The notes beneath the pieces are model-generated. The model ran no database searches, had not been told where the DNA came from, and saw only the letters and a list, made by a program, of their open reading frames with translations. Shown piece after piece: positions 1-10,933 of a stretch of 64,000 nucleotides of DNA. The first letter of the stretch is position 1, and every line of letters begins with the position of its first letter. The translations under genes and the position numbers were made by a program. Origin of the DNA: Panopea generosa (Eukaryota > Mollusca > Bivalvia > Adapedonta > Hiatellidae); NCBI GenBank assembly GCA_029582155.1, contig CM055909.1, positions 44,894,218 to 44,958,217 of the forward strand. Direction: 5' to 3'.

Positions 1-274
1 CTTTGGGACAATAATGAATAACAAAAACATAAACATCCGAGAATCCTATTTTTGTTACGGAGATAAATGTTAACCTTAAAAACCGCTGGAATGCAGTATT
101 TCATTTTTGAAATATCAAATGTTCCTCGTCTCCCCCTATTAGTATGTCCCATACTAGCCTGGTTTTCGGACCGTAAGTGCTCTCGCCGCTGCCTTCGCAT
201 CATATATTATATGAGACTGGGGACCAGACTATACCCCATACTTGATTACTTTTAGCGTATTTTAAAATCGCCCA

Positions 275-799
275 GCTGTTTTATATTTGGTATTTTCTTT
301 CATAGCTTGTGCATGGTAAGTTACTTGGTTAACCTTTTTATATTGAGTAAAACCTGTTTTATGTTTGGTCTATTTACTTTCATAGCTTGTGCATGGTAAG
401 TTACTTGGTTAACCTTTTTATATTGAGTAAAATCTGTTTAATGTTTGGTCTATTTACTTTCATAGCCTGTGTATGGTTAGTTACGTGGTAAACCTTTTTA
501 TATTGAGTAAAATCTGTTTTATGTTTGATCTATTTACTTTCATAGCCTGTGCATGGTAAGTTGCTTTGTTAACCTTTTTATATTGAGTAAAATCTGTTTT
601 ATATTTGGTCTATTTACTTTCATAGCTTGTGCATGGTAAGTTACTTGGTTAACATTTTTATATTGAGTAAAATCTGTTTTATATTTGGTCTATTTACTTT
701 CATAGCTTGTGCATGGTTAGTTACTTGGTTAACCTTTTTATATTGAGTAAAATATGTTTTAGGTTTGATCTATTTAACATTATACCTTGCGCATACTTA
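275..799. repeat. 80-bp minisatellite, 7 units
   Basis: Seven head-to-tail units are in exact 80-bp register; the motif CATAGCTTGTGCATGGTAAG recurs at 301, 381, 461, 541, 621 and 701, with a decayed unit at 781. Each unit contains a pyrimidine-rich stretch ending in CATAG and, ten bases later, GGTAAG, so it resembles an acceptor followed by a donor. It lies upstream of the first recognised transporter exon, probably in its first intron or 5' flank. No coding potential is seen. Confidence 0.93.
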
Positions 800-1199
800 A
801 TTATATTTGATCAAATACTCCTTATATAGTGTTAACCCTCCATTCAAAGCTTTAAAATACAGTGTGTTTGCGCTTAGATATCATTAGTTACTAGTACACT
901 TTTCAACGAAAATAAATTATGCAAATGTTTTGTAATAAAGTGCATTGAACTCGTATGCGTGTGAATGTGCTTGCAAATTTGCATTTACTTATACTCTTAC
1001 ATTGAATACATCTATAACACATGTGTGGTATGTTTGAAAACATGCAGTTGTTCTGCTCTGAAGAAAAAAATGAATGAGAAAAACACAGCCGCTTGAAAAC
1101 GACTACTTGCCAAATGTTAAAAAAAAACATAATTTATTCAAGCACCATCGCAAGAAGCCAAGTAATAGCCAAATGCTAGACATTGTATTGTAAGTAGCC

Positions 1200-1350
1200 T
1201 GTAGGTACGGTCGTTGCTCTACCTTCTGGGAAACATATCGCAATGACAAACGAACACGCCGATTGGTCAGTTGCTACAGTGAACTATGAAAAACATGACA
1301 TTTAGGTAGACGCATTAGAGGGCTATGAATTTTGGGACAGGCAGGAAATT
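1200..1350. repeat. dispersed repeat, copy 1
   Basis: This segment shares the core GATTGGTCAGTTGCT and a downstream GGGACAGGCA with 5085-5250, and a looser match (GATTGGTCAGGTGCTTC, then TTTTGGGACAAG) with 52030-52150. The shared order and spacing suggest one old dispersed element. Its family is not recognised. Confidence 0.6.
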
Positions 1351-1607
1351 TCATGAGAGAAGAGATATCTTACCAGTACAGCTTTATATAATATGTGTCT
1401 TAAAAACGAATAAATTTACTACATAGATTGGTGGTTAAGAGGATAAAGTTTGACCGTTCAATCAAAAAAACAAACGTGTTAGATCTTAGATTTTACTAAA
1501 TGCACCGCGAAAACAATATTAAGTGTTTACAAGGAAAACGGACCCGACGGCAAGTTATTTTAAATATTATTACAAGCTATTAATATATTATTGTCATTAT
1601 TGTTCAG

Positions 1608-1640
1608 TTGTCACAAATGGCTGGTACGTTTTATCAAATA
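1608..1640 (+). pseudogene. partial copy of the 5' edge of the first transporter exon
   Basis: TTCAG is followed at 1608 by sequence nearly identical to the start of the true exon at 1743. In the exon's frame it reads CHKWLVRFIK then stop, against YHKWLVFVVV in the functional exon. The AT-rich sequence before both acceptors is also similar, so this looks like a local duplication of the acceptor plus about 20 coding bases. Use of this acceptor would truncate the protein. Confidence 0.7.
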
Positions 1641-1742
1641 AGTAAGTGATACTTTTATTATTACAATTAATGCTATTGTTTTTAATATTATTACGTATTA
1701 TTATATTAGTACCACTTTTGTTCGACGATGTGTGTCTTTCAG

Positions 1743-1912
1743 TTATCACAAATGGTTGGTATTCGTCGTAGTTTTCTTCCTTTCCTGCACATACAATGGC
1801 GTCATGTTTTCATTTGGAGCAATTTTCATCGCCATGTTGGACACATTTAAAGATGAGAGACCGACTACTGCTGTTGTCCAGTCTTTATTGGTTGGAGTTG
1901 CTCAAACTACTG
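1743..1912 (+). CDS. transporter exon a (helix 1 to start of helix 2)
   Basis: The acceptor is CTTTCAG ending at 1742 and the donor GTAAGT begins at 1913. The exon starts with one base finishing a codon and ends in phase 1. It encodes YHKWLVFVVVFFLSC..., helix 1 of an MFS transporter, then DTFKDERPTTAVVQSLLVGVAQTT, the first loop and most of helix 2. In SLC16 proteins the helix-1 entry motif directly precedes this point. No start codon in good context was found between 1 and 1742, so the first exon is either off the left edge or too short to recognise. Both edges of this exon have local partial copies (1608 and 1913-2520). Confidence 0.85.
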
Positions 1913-2520
1913 GTAAGTGATCGTCCCGTCTATACTGGTTTGAGTTGCTTTGACGTAGATTTTCCTGTTTTTGTTGAAGTGACCCCACGTACTGGTTAAT
2001 GGAATTGTAACTCGATGTTTCTGTAATTATTGTTATAGATTGTCCTGTTTTTGTTGGAGTGACCTTACGTACTGGTAAGTGTAATTGTAACTCGATGTTT
2101 CTGTAATTACTGTTATAGATTGTCCTGTTTTTGTCGGAGTGACCCTACGTACTGGTAAGTGTAATTGTAACTCGATGTTTCTGTAATTGTTGTTATAGAT
2201 TGTCCTGTTTTTGTCGGAGTGACCATACGTACTGGTAAGTGTAATTGTAACTCGATGTCTCTGTAATTGTTGTTATAGATTGTCCTGTTTTTGTCAGAGT
2301 GACCCTGCGTACTGGTAAGTGTAATTGTAACTCGATGTTTCTGTAATTATTGTTATAGATTGTCCTGTTTTTGTTGGAGTGACCCTATGTACTGGTAAAT
2401 GGAATTGTAGCTCGATGTTTATGTAATTATTGTTATAGAATGTCCTGTTTTTGTTGGAGTGACCGTACGTACTGGTAAGTGTAATTGTAACTCGATGTTT
2501 CTGTAATTATTGTTATAGAT
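1913..2520 (+). repeat. 80-bp array of exon-edge cassettes with in-frame 36-nt mini-exons
   Basis: Units repeat every 80 bp (TGTCCTGTTT at 2041, 2121, 2201, 2281, 2361, 2441, 2521; variant at 1961). The array grows out of the exon end: the exon tail TTGGTTGGAGTT...ACTG|GTAAGTG resembles the unit's TTGTTGGAGTG...ACTG|GTAAGTG. Six units have TTATAG, then 36 nt, then GTAAGT or GTAAAT: 2039-2074, 2119-2154, 2199-2234, 2279-2314, 2359-2394 and 2439-2474. Read in the phase-1 frame of the gene, each is stop-free and gives about DCPVFVGVTLRT, echoing LLVGVAQTT of the exon. The tract before each AG is only weakly pyrimidine-rich, so splicing is uncertain. Confidence 0.9.
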
Positions 2521-3918
2521 TGTCCTGTTTCTTATATCAAATTATTGCCATCATTTTGTGTATAATTCTTTTCGAAATTGGCTTATACGTATTGGCCTGT
2601 ATGTTCAAAATGTGTTCTGATTTGTATTCTATTAAATGGCTTTCAATAATATCAAAACATTGTGCGGCTCTTTGCAATATATACTCGTTTCTCTTATGTT
2701 TTCCAAATGCATACAGGTTATAATAACCAACGCTTTATATGCTGGTAATTATAAACTTTTATTTCGTACAATACAATATCTTAATCAAGTATGGTATATT
2801 AATGAAGATGATTGTGCACCATATAAAACTAGAACATTCCGTCCATTGTCTGCGGTACTTTCGCTCTTCCATAGATTGTCTGCGGTATAAACTATGCACT
2901 ATTTAATAAAAAGCCTACATCTCAGTTAATATCTCAGTCATAATAATAAATATGTTAATTAATATTTAGTATACAAAGGTATTTTTGTAAAGATTGCTGA
3001 CTTGAAAGTTTTCAGATTTTCTTGTGTGTCAATTTCATTTCTTAATTTAAAGTTGTATTTCTTTTAAGAAACCATTATCTTTGTTGCAGTTTTATGGCTA
3101 GGGACACATTGAACTATTTAAGCCATAAACATTGTTTTTAATAAAAAATCATGTTTCTTATTTTCAAGTGTGTGAGTGTGTGATAGTATGTATTTGACTA
3201 ATTCTAAACTAAAATATGACAGCACATATAAACATTTCAAAAATAACACCGAAATATGCACTGTTTAAGGTAATTTGACAAATAATTCTTAAAATACACG
3301 ATAGCCTATGATTGTCTTTATAAATCCTAAAAGTGGTAACGTTGAACCAAAGGAAACTAAAATATAAAAAAATGCTAAGTTTATGATTTTTGGTGAAAAA
3401 AAAACCATATAAAATAGATGGAATGTAACCGGTATTTTTTTCTAAAGCAAAGATATATCACAGAAATACTAAGCTGTCAGTGTATTTTTTCAAAGATTAA
3501 AATATTTAAGTATAATGCTCATTTCAACGTTCAAATTCATATGTAAAATAAAATGATGTCATAATTACCTCAATTCTATAAAGATTTACAATATATTAAA
3601 TTTTGACGTAGCTATCGTCTTAAAAATGTAGTAGCACTAAAACGAACACGGCAACATACCATTTTCGTGATCAATTCAATCTTAGATAATAATAGATCGA
3701 TTTTTAACGAGCTAACATCCTTATTAAAATCAATATTATATTTTTATAATTATACTTCCGAGGCTATAGGTATGGCAAGTGGATAAATCATATACGGCAA
3801 TACACGGTGTGTCAACTGCATTTCCTGTTGTCCGTCGCAATTGCCATATTATCCTTTTTTTCAGCCATCATGCATATCGTACAATATAGAGCTGTACTTT
3901 TATCATCTGGCTTTCCAG
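2521..3918. other. rest of first visible transporter intron
   Basis: AT-rich unique sequence with short homopolymer runs. Small open frames occur, but none resembles a transporter helix or has matching splice phases. No SINE or inverted-repeat element was recognised. Confidence 0.6.
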
Positions 3919-4062
3919 GTGTTATAAGTGGTATGCTGGTATCAAGATACGGTGTGAGGAAGGTTGCTGTTGCTGGTTCGATACTGACGCCGGCAGGATT
4001 TATTTCTTCATACTTTGCCAGATCAGTTTTATACTTGGACATCAGCATCGCCATTGTAGCAG
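3919..4062 (+). CDS. transporter exon b (helices 2-4)
   Basis: The acceptor GGCTTTCCAG ends at 3918 and the donor GTACAT begins at 4063. The phase is 1 at both ends. It encodes VISGMLVSRYGVRKVAVAGS..., the end of helix 2, the basic MFS loop (S-R-Y-G-V-R-K) and helix 3, then SSYFARSVLYLDISIAIVAG. The loop corresponds to the RFG.R.V loop of SLC16 proteins. The preceding open stretch 3807-3918 could extend the frame upstream, but it does not join exon a in phase and reads unlike the family. Confidence 0.85.
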
Positions 4063-4469
4063 GTACATTTAAAAACGTATTTAAGCTATAGAAAAGTACA
4101 ATTATCTGTAGAGCGAAGACGTTATTGTTCATAAATGGCATATTGTTTTACCAACAATTTTTTTTTTTCTGAGACGCAGAGTATACATGGTAGTTTATGT
4201 AACTCTAATTCGCATCATGGGGAAACTATTTTTGACTTCCTCATTAGAATAATATGTCATGTGTTTAACGTATTGTATTCGTTAATAATACAGATTTTAT
4301 TTTTGTCTAGTTCACTCTTTTACTGATACATACATGTTTCTAATGTAATAACATCGGAATTAACATTAAATTTGATATATGAAATTAAATGCTTATTGTG
4401 TTATAGTTGCTTTATTAATGGGGTAAAATCACTATTTCAAACGTAACTTGAATGTTACTTTTTACGAAA

Positions 4470-5040
4470 GCATATTCCTACTATTCCAGTTGCAGACTTA
4501 ATTCCACACATTCAGGCACATTATGCTATTGTGTCTACCATTTAAGTTGCAGACTTAATTCCACACATTCAGACACATTATACTATGGTTTCTACCATTT
4601 CAGTTGAAGACTTGATTCCACACTCATTCGCATAATGCTATTGTGCCTACCATTTCAGTTGCAAACTTAATTCCACACATTCAGACACATTATGCTATTG
4701 TTTCTACCATTTCAGTTGAAAACTTGATTCCACACTCATTCGCATAATGCTATTTTGTCTACCATTTCAGTTGAAGACTTAATTCCACACACTAAGTCGC
4801 GTTATGCTATTGTTCCTACCATTTCAATTGTAGACTTTATTCTACACTCTCAGTCGCATTATGCTATTGTTCCTACTATTTCAGTTGAAGACTAAATTAC
4901 ACACACTCAGTCACATTATGCTATTGCTCCTACCATTTCAGTTGAAGACTAAATTCCACACACGCATTCACATTATGCTATTGTTCCTACCATTTCAGTT
5001 GAAGACTAAATTCAACACACGCATTCACATTATGCTATTT
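4470..5040. repeat. minisatellite of about 57 bp, about ten units
   Basis: GTTGCAGACTTAATTCC or GTTGAAGACTTAATTCC recurs at about 4489, 4546, 4603, 4658 and onward to about 5010. Units drift by one or two bases in length. Each carries TACCATTTCAG, a good acceptor-like tract, but no matching donor and no similarity to the following exon. Confidence 0.9.
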
Positions 5041-5084
5041 TAGGGACAAACAGTCCTTTAAACATCCTTTAAATTCTGATCGAG

Positions 5085-5250
5085 GAAGTTTCGGTAGCCG
5101 TTAGTCTGTAGGACGGACTCAGCTCTGCCGATCGGGTTCGTTAAGTAGCAATGTTGGGAAAGCCGCATTTGAGCACATCGATTGGTCAGTTGCTTCAACT
5201 GAAAGTTTAGTAAACGTTCAATTGCTATGCATAGTGGGACAGGCATATAA
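5085..5250. repeat. dispersed repeat, copy 2
   Basis: Shares GATTGGTCAGTTGCT and GGGACAGGCA with 1200-1350 in the same order. An unrelated minus-strand open frame overlaps it but has no recognisable content. Confidence 0.55.
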
Positions 5251-5319
5251 TTCCTTGCTTTTTTTTTGGTGGTTAATAAACCTGATTCGGGAGAAATCAG
5301 GTTGTGGGATAGACTAGAT

Positions 5320-5630
5320 AACCGTGTTTAAGTCATCGTCGGATACCCACGGGTGTCAATTCCGATACTCTCCATCTATCATCCGCGGGATATTACACTA
5401 GCTTTGCGTTGTTTCTACCAAGCTACAATGCAACCATATGGTTGGTTCCTTCACTAATCGCAACGCTAGTTTCATGCAAACGCCGTATTGGTAAGACGTT
5501 GTTTGTTCTGTTCTGTTCAAACAAAACGACACAGAGCTAGCGTAAGTTCCCATGGGTGATAAATGGAGAGTATCGGAATGAATTACACGTGGGTATCCGA
5601 CGGTGTATTTAAGTATGTGCCTAGCTTAGC
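5320..5630. mobile_element. foldback (long inverted-repeat) element
   Basis: The left arm at about 5325-5430 and the right arm at about 5520-5625 are inverted copies: CGTCGGATACCCACG and TTCCGATACTCTCCAT on the left reappear reverse-complemented on the right, followed inward by a CTAGC(T/G)..GCGT-type segment in both arms. A spacer of about 90 bp separates them. No open frame is present. It is a non-autonomous element about 100 bp upstream of the next exon. Confidence 0.75.
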
Positions 5631-5726
5631 TGTGTATCGGCACCAAAGCTCCCGAATGCGAAACGTAAGCGTTACCATTGATCAACTGCTGGCTGCGACA
5701 ATCACATTTTCGTCATATCCTTTCAG

Positions 5727-6557
5727 GTATTGGTATCTCCTTTATAAACATCAGTGGTAGTGTGGCGCTGGTGAATACATTTGAGGGATCTCAAAAGTTG
5801 CTGGTTTTATCTTTGCATTCAGCGGCAACCAGTGCTGGAACCATTTCATACCCATACTTATTGAAGAAACTTTTGATTCAGTACGGCTTGAATGGACTTT
5901 TTCTCATTCTAGGTGGAATATACCTTAACGGTTTTGTGTTCGTTATGTTATATGCATTTGATGGATGTCCCCCTACAAAACCTACAATCAATTTAGAATT
6001 GAAGTACGAAATAAATAAAGAAGAAAGCGATGTTGATAATGTTAATGAGAATGTAAGTTTCCTAAAACCTGCTTCACAACCTACATTATTATCACGTTTG
6101 CTTGGGTTATTCACTAAACAATACCTATTCTTACTGACAGGATCAGCATTAGTAATTGCTACTTTGAACGGATTAATGGTACTCATTACAGATATATACG
6201 TTTGGAAAGGCTTTACCGTTGAGGAGGGTTTCTTTATTTTTATACCTTACAGCATTGGGAGTTTTATTGCCAGATTGCTACCCGGAGTAGTTAAACGGAA
6301 AAGCGGCATTAACTCACTTGTTTTGCCAGTAAGTTACTGTATGTGTGAGTTTACGGGAATTCTTCTGTTTATTTTGTCATCTAATTACAATTTATTGTTA
6401 CTTGGAACCTCGCTCATTGGTACTGTACAGGGAGGATTGGTGGCAGCGTTTGCAGTTATCGTTGTTAAATTGGTTGATACAAATCTATATGGTGTTGGAT
6501 TCGGACTTCTGTTCACGGCAATTGGACTCGTGTCGGCAATGGCAGGGCCAATATTTG
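5727..6557 (+). CDS. transporter exon c (helices 4-11, main exon)
   Basis: The acceptor CCTTTCAG ends at 5726 and the donor GTAAGC begins at 6558, both phase 1. The 831-nt exon encodes GIGISFINISGSVALVNTFE..., then LLIQYGLNGLFLILGGIYLN (end of the N-terminal half). A hydrophilic loop follows (NLELKYEINKEESDVDNVNE...), then the C-terminal helices beginning LLSRLLGLFTKQYLFLLTGS. A large cytoplasmic loop between helices 6 and 7, followed by a short helix, is typical of SLC16. The exon ends at SAMAGPIFG, the GPIFG/GP.AG motif before the last loop. There is no frameshift or internal stop. The opposite-strand frame at 5878-6186 is a shadow. Confidence 0.9.
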
Positions 6558-7382
6558 GTAAGCTTTATTTCGTTTTGAATCCTTATTCAGAATTTTTTCT
6601 TCCATGATGTTTTATAGTATTTGTAAGGAAACATTTCTGTTCTAGGTTTTTTGTTTCAAATAATTACATTTTATTTTTGGTTATTTTGTAAATACAATAT
6701 TTTAGAATACATTACAATATTTACAGCAGTTGCTTTAAAAAATATATGGATGATCATTATTTGTATATATTACATATAATAATTATTTTTTTGAATATTG
6801 TATGTGTCAGTTTAGTTAATTTCAGAAATACCGTTAAATACAATTGTATGCAATATTCTTATAATGAAATAAATTGCTAAACGTATTAGTAGGCCGAAGG
6901 CTTGTTTACACAACTGTAACTGGATACACATTTAAATAAAATCTCTAATTATCGCGTAAAGATTCTGTATAATCGGCGTTTGTTACTTCATTAATTAACT
7001 ATAATGATAATTGATAATAATGGACGATTATTATAACAAGACTTTGATGAACCGCCACGTCATATACATGTACTAGATGAGTGTCTTATTATTGTGTTAG
7101 ATTTGGTGTAAAAGTAGAGAAAATGACATACTTTCCTCTTAACTACAACATGTATGTACGTAATTACTTCTTGTCGGTGTAAAATAAACAACTCTCTGTT
7201 TGATTCAACTGCTTCGTTAGCAGAACGTTCAACAAACTGACGCATATCTATACAAACAGTATTATACAAATAGTATTATACAGCAATCGAAACATGGGAT
7301 TTATTGTTCAACATACTTTTTACCAATGAGTAAAATTTCTCCATTTGAAATATATCCTTCAAGTAAAAGTCTAGACTATTCA

Positions 7383-9430
7383 TAAAACTGTGGAAGTTAA
7401 CATGAGAGTGCAGTCGAACTGTGAAAGTTAAGATGAGAGTGCAGTCGAACTATGGAAGTTAGGATGATGATAGTGCAGTCGAACTGTGGAAGTTAAGATG
7501 AGTATGCAGTCGAACTGAGGAAGCTAAGATGAGAGTGCAGTCAAACTGTGGAAGTTAAGATGAGAGTGCAGTGAAACTGTGGAAGTTAATATGAGAGTGC
7601 AGTCGAACTGTGGAAGTTAAGATGTGAGTGCAGTCGAACTGTGGAAGTTAAGATGATGAAAGTGCAGTCGAACTGTGGAAGTTAAGATGATGATAGTGCA
7701 GTCAAACTGTGGAAGTTAAGATGATGAGAGTGACGTCGAACTGTGGAAGTTAAGGTGAGAGTGCAGTCGAACTGTGAAAGTTAAGATGAGGAGAGTGCAG
7801 TCAAACTGTGGAAGTTAAGATGAGAGTGCAGTCGACCTGTGGAAGTTAAGATGAGAGTGCAGTGAAACTGTGGAAGTTAAGATGAGAGTGCAGTGAAACT
7901 GTGGAAGTTAAGATGAGAGTGCAGTCGAACTGTGGAAGTTAAGATGAGAGTGCAGTCGACCTGAGGAAGTTAAGATGATGAGAGTGCAGTCGAACTGTGG
8001 AAGTTAAGATGAGAGTGCAGTCGAACTGTGGTAGTTAAGATGAGAATGCAGTCGAACTGTGGAAGTTAAGATGAGAGTGCAGTCGAACTGTGGAAGTTAA
8101 GATGATGATAGTGCAGTCAAACTGTGGAAGTTAGATGATGAGAGTGCAGTCGAACTGTGGTAGTTAAGATGAGAATGCAGTCGAACTGTGGAAGTTAAGA
8201 TGAGAGTGCAGTCGACCTGAGGAAGTTAAGATGATGATAGTGCAGTCAAACTGTGGAAGTTAAGATGAGAGTGCAGTCAAACTGTGGAAGTTAAGATGAG
8301 AGTGCAGTGAAACTGTGGAAGTTAAGATGAGAGTGCAGTCGAACTGTGGAAGTAAAGATGAGAGTGCAGTCGAACTGTGGAAGTTAAGATGAGAGTGCAG
8401 TCGACCTGTGGAAGTTAAGATAATGAGAGTGCAGTCGAACTGTGGAAGTTAAGATGATGATAGTGCAGTCAAACTGTGGAAGTTAGATGATGAGAGTGCA
8501 GTCGAACTGTGGAAGTTAGATGAGAGTGCAGTGAAACTGTGGAAGTTAAGATGAGAGTGCAGTCGAACTGTGGAAGTAAAGATGAGAGTGCAGTCGAACT
8601 GTGGAAGTTAAGATGAGAGTGCAGTCGAACTGTGGTAGTTAAGATGAGAGTGCAGTCGAACTGTGGAAGTTAAGATGAGAGTGCAGTCGAACTGTGGAAG
8701 TTAAGATGATGAGAGTGCAGTCGAACTGTGGAAGTTAAGATGATGATAGTGCAGTCGAACTGTGGAAGTTAAGATGATGAGAGTGCAGTCGAACTGTGGA
8801 AGTTAAGATGAGAGTGCAGTGAAACTGTGGAAGTTAAGATGAGAGTGCAGTGAAACTGTGGAAGTTAAGATGAGAGTGCAGTCAAACTGTGGAAGTTAAG
8901 ATGAGAGTGCAGTGAAACTGTTGAAGTTAAGATGAGAGTGCAGTCAGCTGTGGAAGTTAAGATGAGAGTGCAGTCAACTGTGGAAGTTAAGATGATGAGA
9001 GTACAGTGGAATTGTGAAAGTTAAGATGATGAGAGTGCAGTCGAACTGTGGAAGTTAAGATGAGAGTGCAGTCGAACTGTGGAAGTTAAGATGAGAGTGC
9101 AGTCAAACTGTGGAAGTTAAGATGAGAGTGCAGTGAAACTTTGGAAGTTAAGATGAGAGTGCAGTCAACTGTGGAAGTTAAGATGAGAGTGCAGTGGAAT
9201 TGTGGAAGTTAAGATGATGAGAGTGCAGTCGAACTGTGGAAGTTAAGATGAGAGTGCAGTCGAACTGTGGAAGTTAAGATGAGAGTACAGTCGAACTGTG
9301 GAAGTTCTGTGGAAGTTAAGATGATGAGAGTGCAGTCGAACTGCGGCAGCTAAGATGAGAGTACAATCGAACTGTGGGAGTTAAGATGAGAGTGCAGTCG
9401 AACTATGGAAGTTAAGATGAGAGTGCAATA
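7383..9430. repeat. 31-bp minisatellite, about 65 units
   Basis: The unit is close to GTGCAGTCGAACTGTGGAAG followed by TTAAGATGAGA. Most units are 31 bp. Longer variants carry an extra GAT (GATGATGAGA or GATGATGATA), and others have small deletions. Variant units recur in blocks, such as a GATGATGATAGTGCAGTCAA block, suggesting multi-unit duplications. Intronic and non-coding; likely length-polymorphic. Confidence 0.96.
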
Positions 9431-10166
9431 TGTTTATCGACGATGAATCGTGATGAGAATATAAGTTTTGATAAAAAAAATGTCTCCGTTAATATTTCGT
9501 GTTTGTGCATAAGTAAAGTTTCCATTATTCGTCATAAATATAATCTTTACTTTTGACAAAAGTTTTTATTTCCCTGATAGCACGCAACAGAGGTATTAGA
9601 CGATATTTCTCCTTCTTGAATCCATTCTGCATTTGATCTTATTGTTTTCTTTTCATTTAGTACATTAACGTTGTTTTCGTAGTCAGTTTACTATATATAT
9701 AAATAGTAGCATTTACTCGTAATTGTTCTTTCTCTTTTTTTCTATTTCTTTATAGAGTATAATTTTCCCTCTTGAAATAAGATGAATAAGAAATAGTTTT
9801 CTTTCTTTTTTAAAAAGTAGCACTTTTACAAATGATTAATATCTTATAATTAAATGTAAATCTATATTTTTATTTGGTATGTGCTCTACGTTTTTTTGTG
9901 TTATATAACTATGGATATAAAAAATGATATATTTAACTACACTGGCTATATCATTGTTTTAATTTCATTTACACATACTTTATCTTTTACGAGAGAATTA
10001 TTTATTTTCCAATATAATTTCTCTTATAAACATACAAACTTCCAATTAAGATGAGTGGTTTGTTCAATTTAGCCAGATTCTCTCTTTATTTGGGACTTGC
10101 CATTTCAGATTATGGTTAGTGCCACCATAATTGCAATGTGACCGTTGCAAAGTGACCGCCATTACT

Positions 10167-10443
10167 TAACCCTTTACTCCATAGATACGTGTTTTCCCGC
10201 ACCAATCACAGAAGGCCTTTGAAAACAGTGCAGGAAGAGTTCAGATTGCTCGTTACACTTCCTGCACTGTTTTCCACTCTGTCAGTTAATATAAACATAA
10301 TTCACCCAATAATTCAAAAGCCTTCTATATTAGGTGTCCAAAGGCGTCTATATTAGAGGTGTCCAAAGGCGTCTATATTAGAGGTGTCCAAAGGCGTCTA
10401 TATTAGAGGTGTCCAAAGGTGTCGATATGAAGTAAAGGGTTAA
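10167..10443. mobile_element. piggyBac-like miniature element with internal 24-bp repeats
   Basis: The left end reads TTAA then CCCTTTACTCC, and the right end AGTAAAGGG then TTAA. A TTAA target site with ends beginning CCC is the signature of piggyBac-type elements. Inside are GCACCAATCACAGAAGGCC, CACTTCCTGCACTGTTTTCC and about four copies of a 24-bp repeat around GGCGTCTATATTAGAGGTGT. There is no transposase. Related copies lie at 38612-38813 and, reversed and partial, at about 60880-60985. Confidence 0.82.
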
Positions 10444-10933
10444 ACATATTATACATATCGAGAAAAAAAATGCAAACACTGTTTTCAAGGATATCCAGTC
10501 CTCTAAAAACGTAAGAAATATAAGTCAAAGCGCACCTACAACAATAGCTGAAAAATTAGAGTGAGCATGCCCCCGGACCCCCTACAAGCGTCCCTACACA
10601 TATTTTTTGGCTAAGCTACACCACTGAAAAAGCTGATTCCATGTTCACGATCCTTGGGCTAATATTATCTGTGTGAGCTTTTCCTCCTTGCAAAATATTT
10701 TGAAATGGTTGACACGGGCCGGCGAGGTTTGTATCGAATTCTTATTAAAAAATGAGCACTAGGGACATTATTGGCACTCTTGTTTGTAAAGTTTATATAA
10801 TAGAATTCGTTTATCAAAACGTTAGACCAGCTGTAATAGATAAAAGGGCCCTTTATGCAGAGTTGGTAGTCTTTAGATGAAATTACAAAGTTGAAACTGT
10901 TTTTTTTTCTTTGGAAAGTGCCTTGCAGAGTTA

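Larger units (their letters stand above)
4063..5726. other. second visible transporter intron
   Basis: Contains a 57-bp minisatellite, a copy of a dispersed repeat and a foldback element, listed separately. The remaining AT-rich sequence shows nothing recognisable. Confidence 0.7.

Noticed and set aside
1619-1650. ATG at 1617 as the transporter start
   Set aside because: The frame from this ATG reaches a donor-like GTAAGT in phase 1, whereas the exon at 1743 needs phase 2. The sequence is better explained as a copy of the exon's own edge.
3807-3918. Upstream extension of transporter exon b
   Set aside because: The stretch is open, but joining it to exon a breaks the phase. CAG at 3918 gives a perfect phase-1 join and a family-like protein.
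7383-9430. CRISPR-like array
   Set aside because: The units are contiguous tandem repeats without spacers, in an animal intron.
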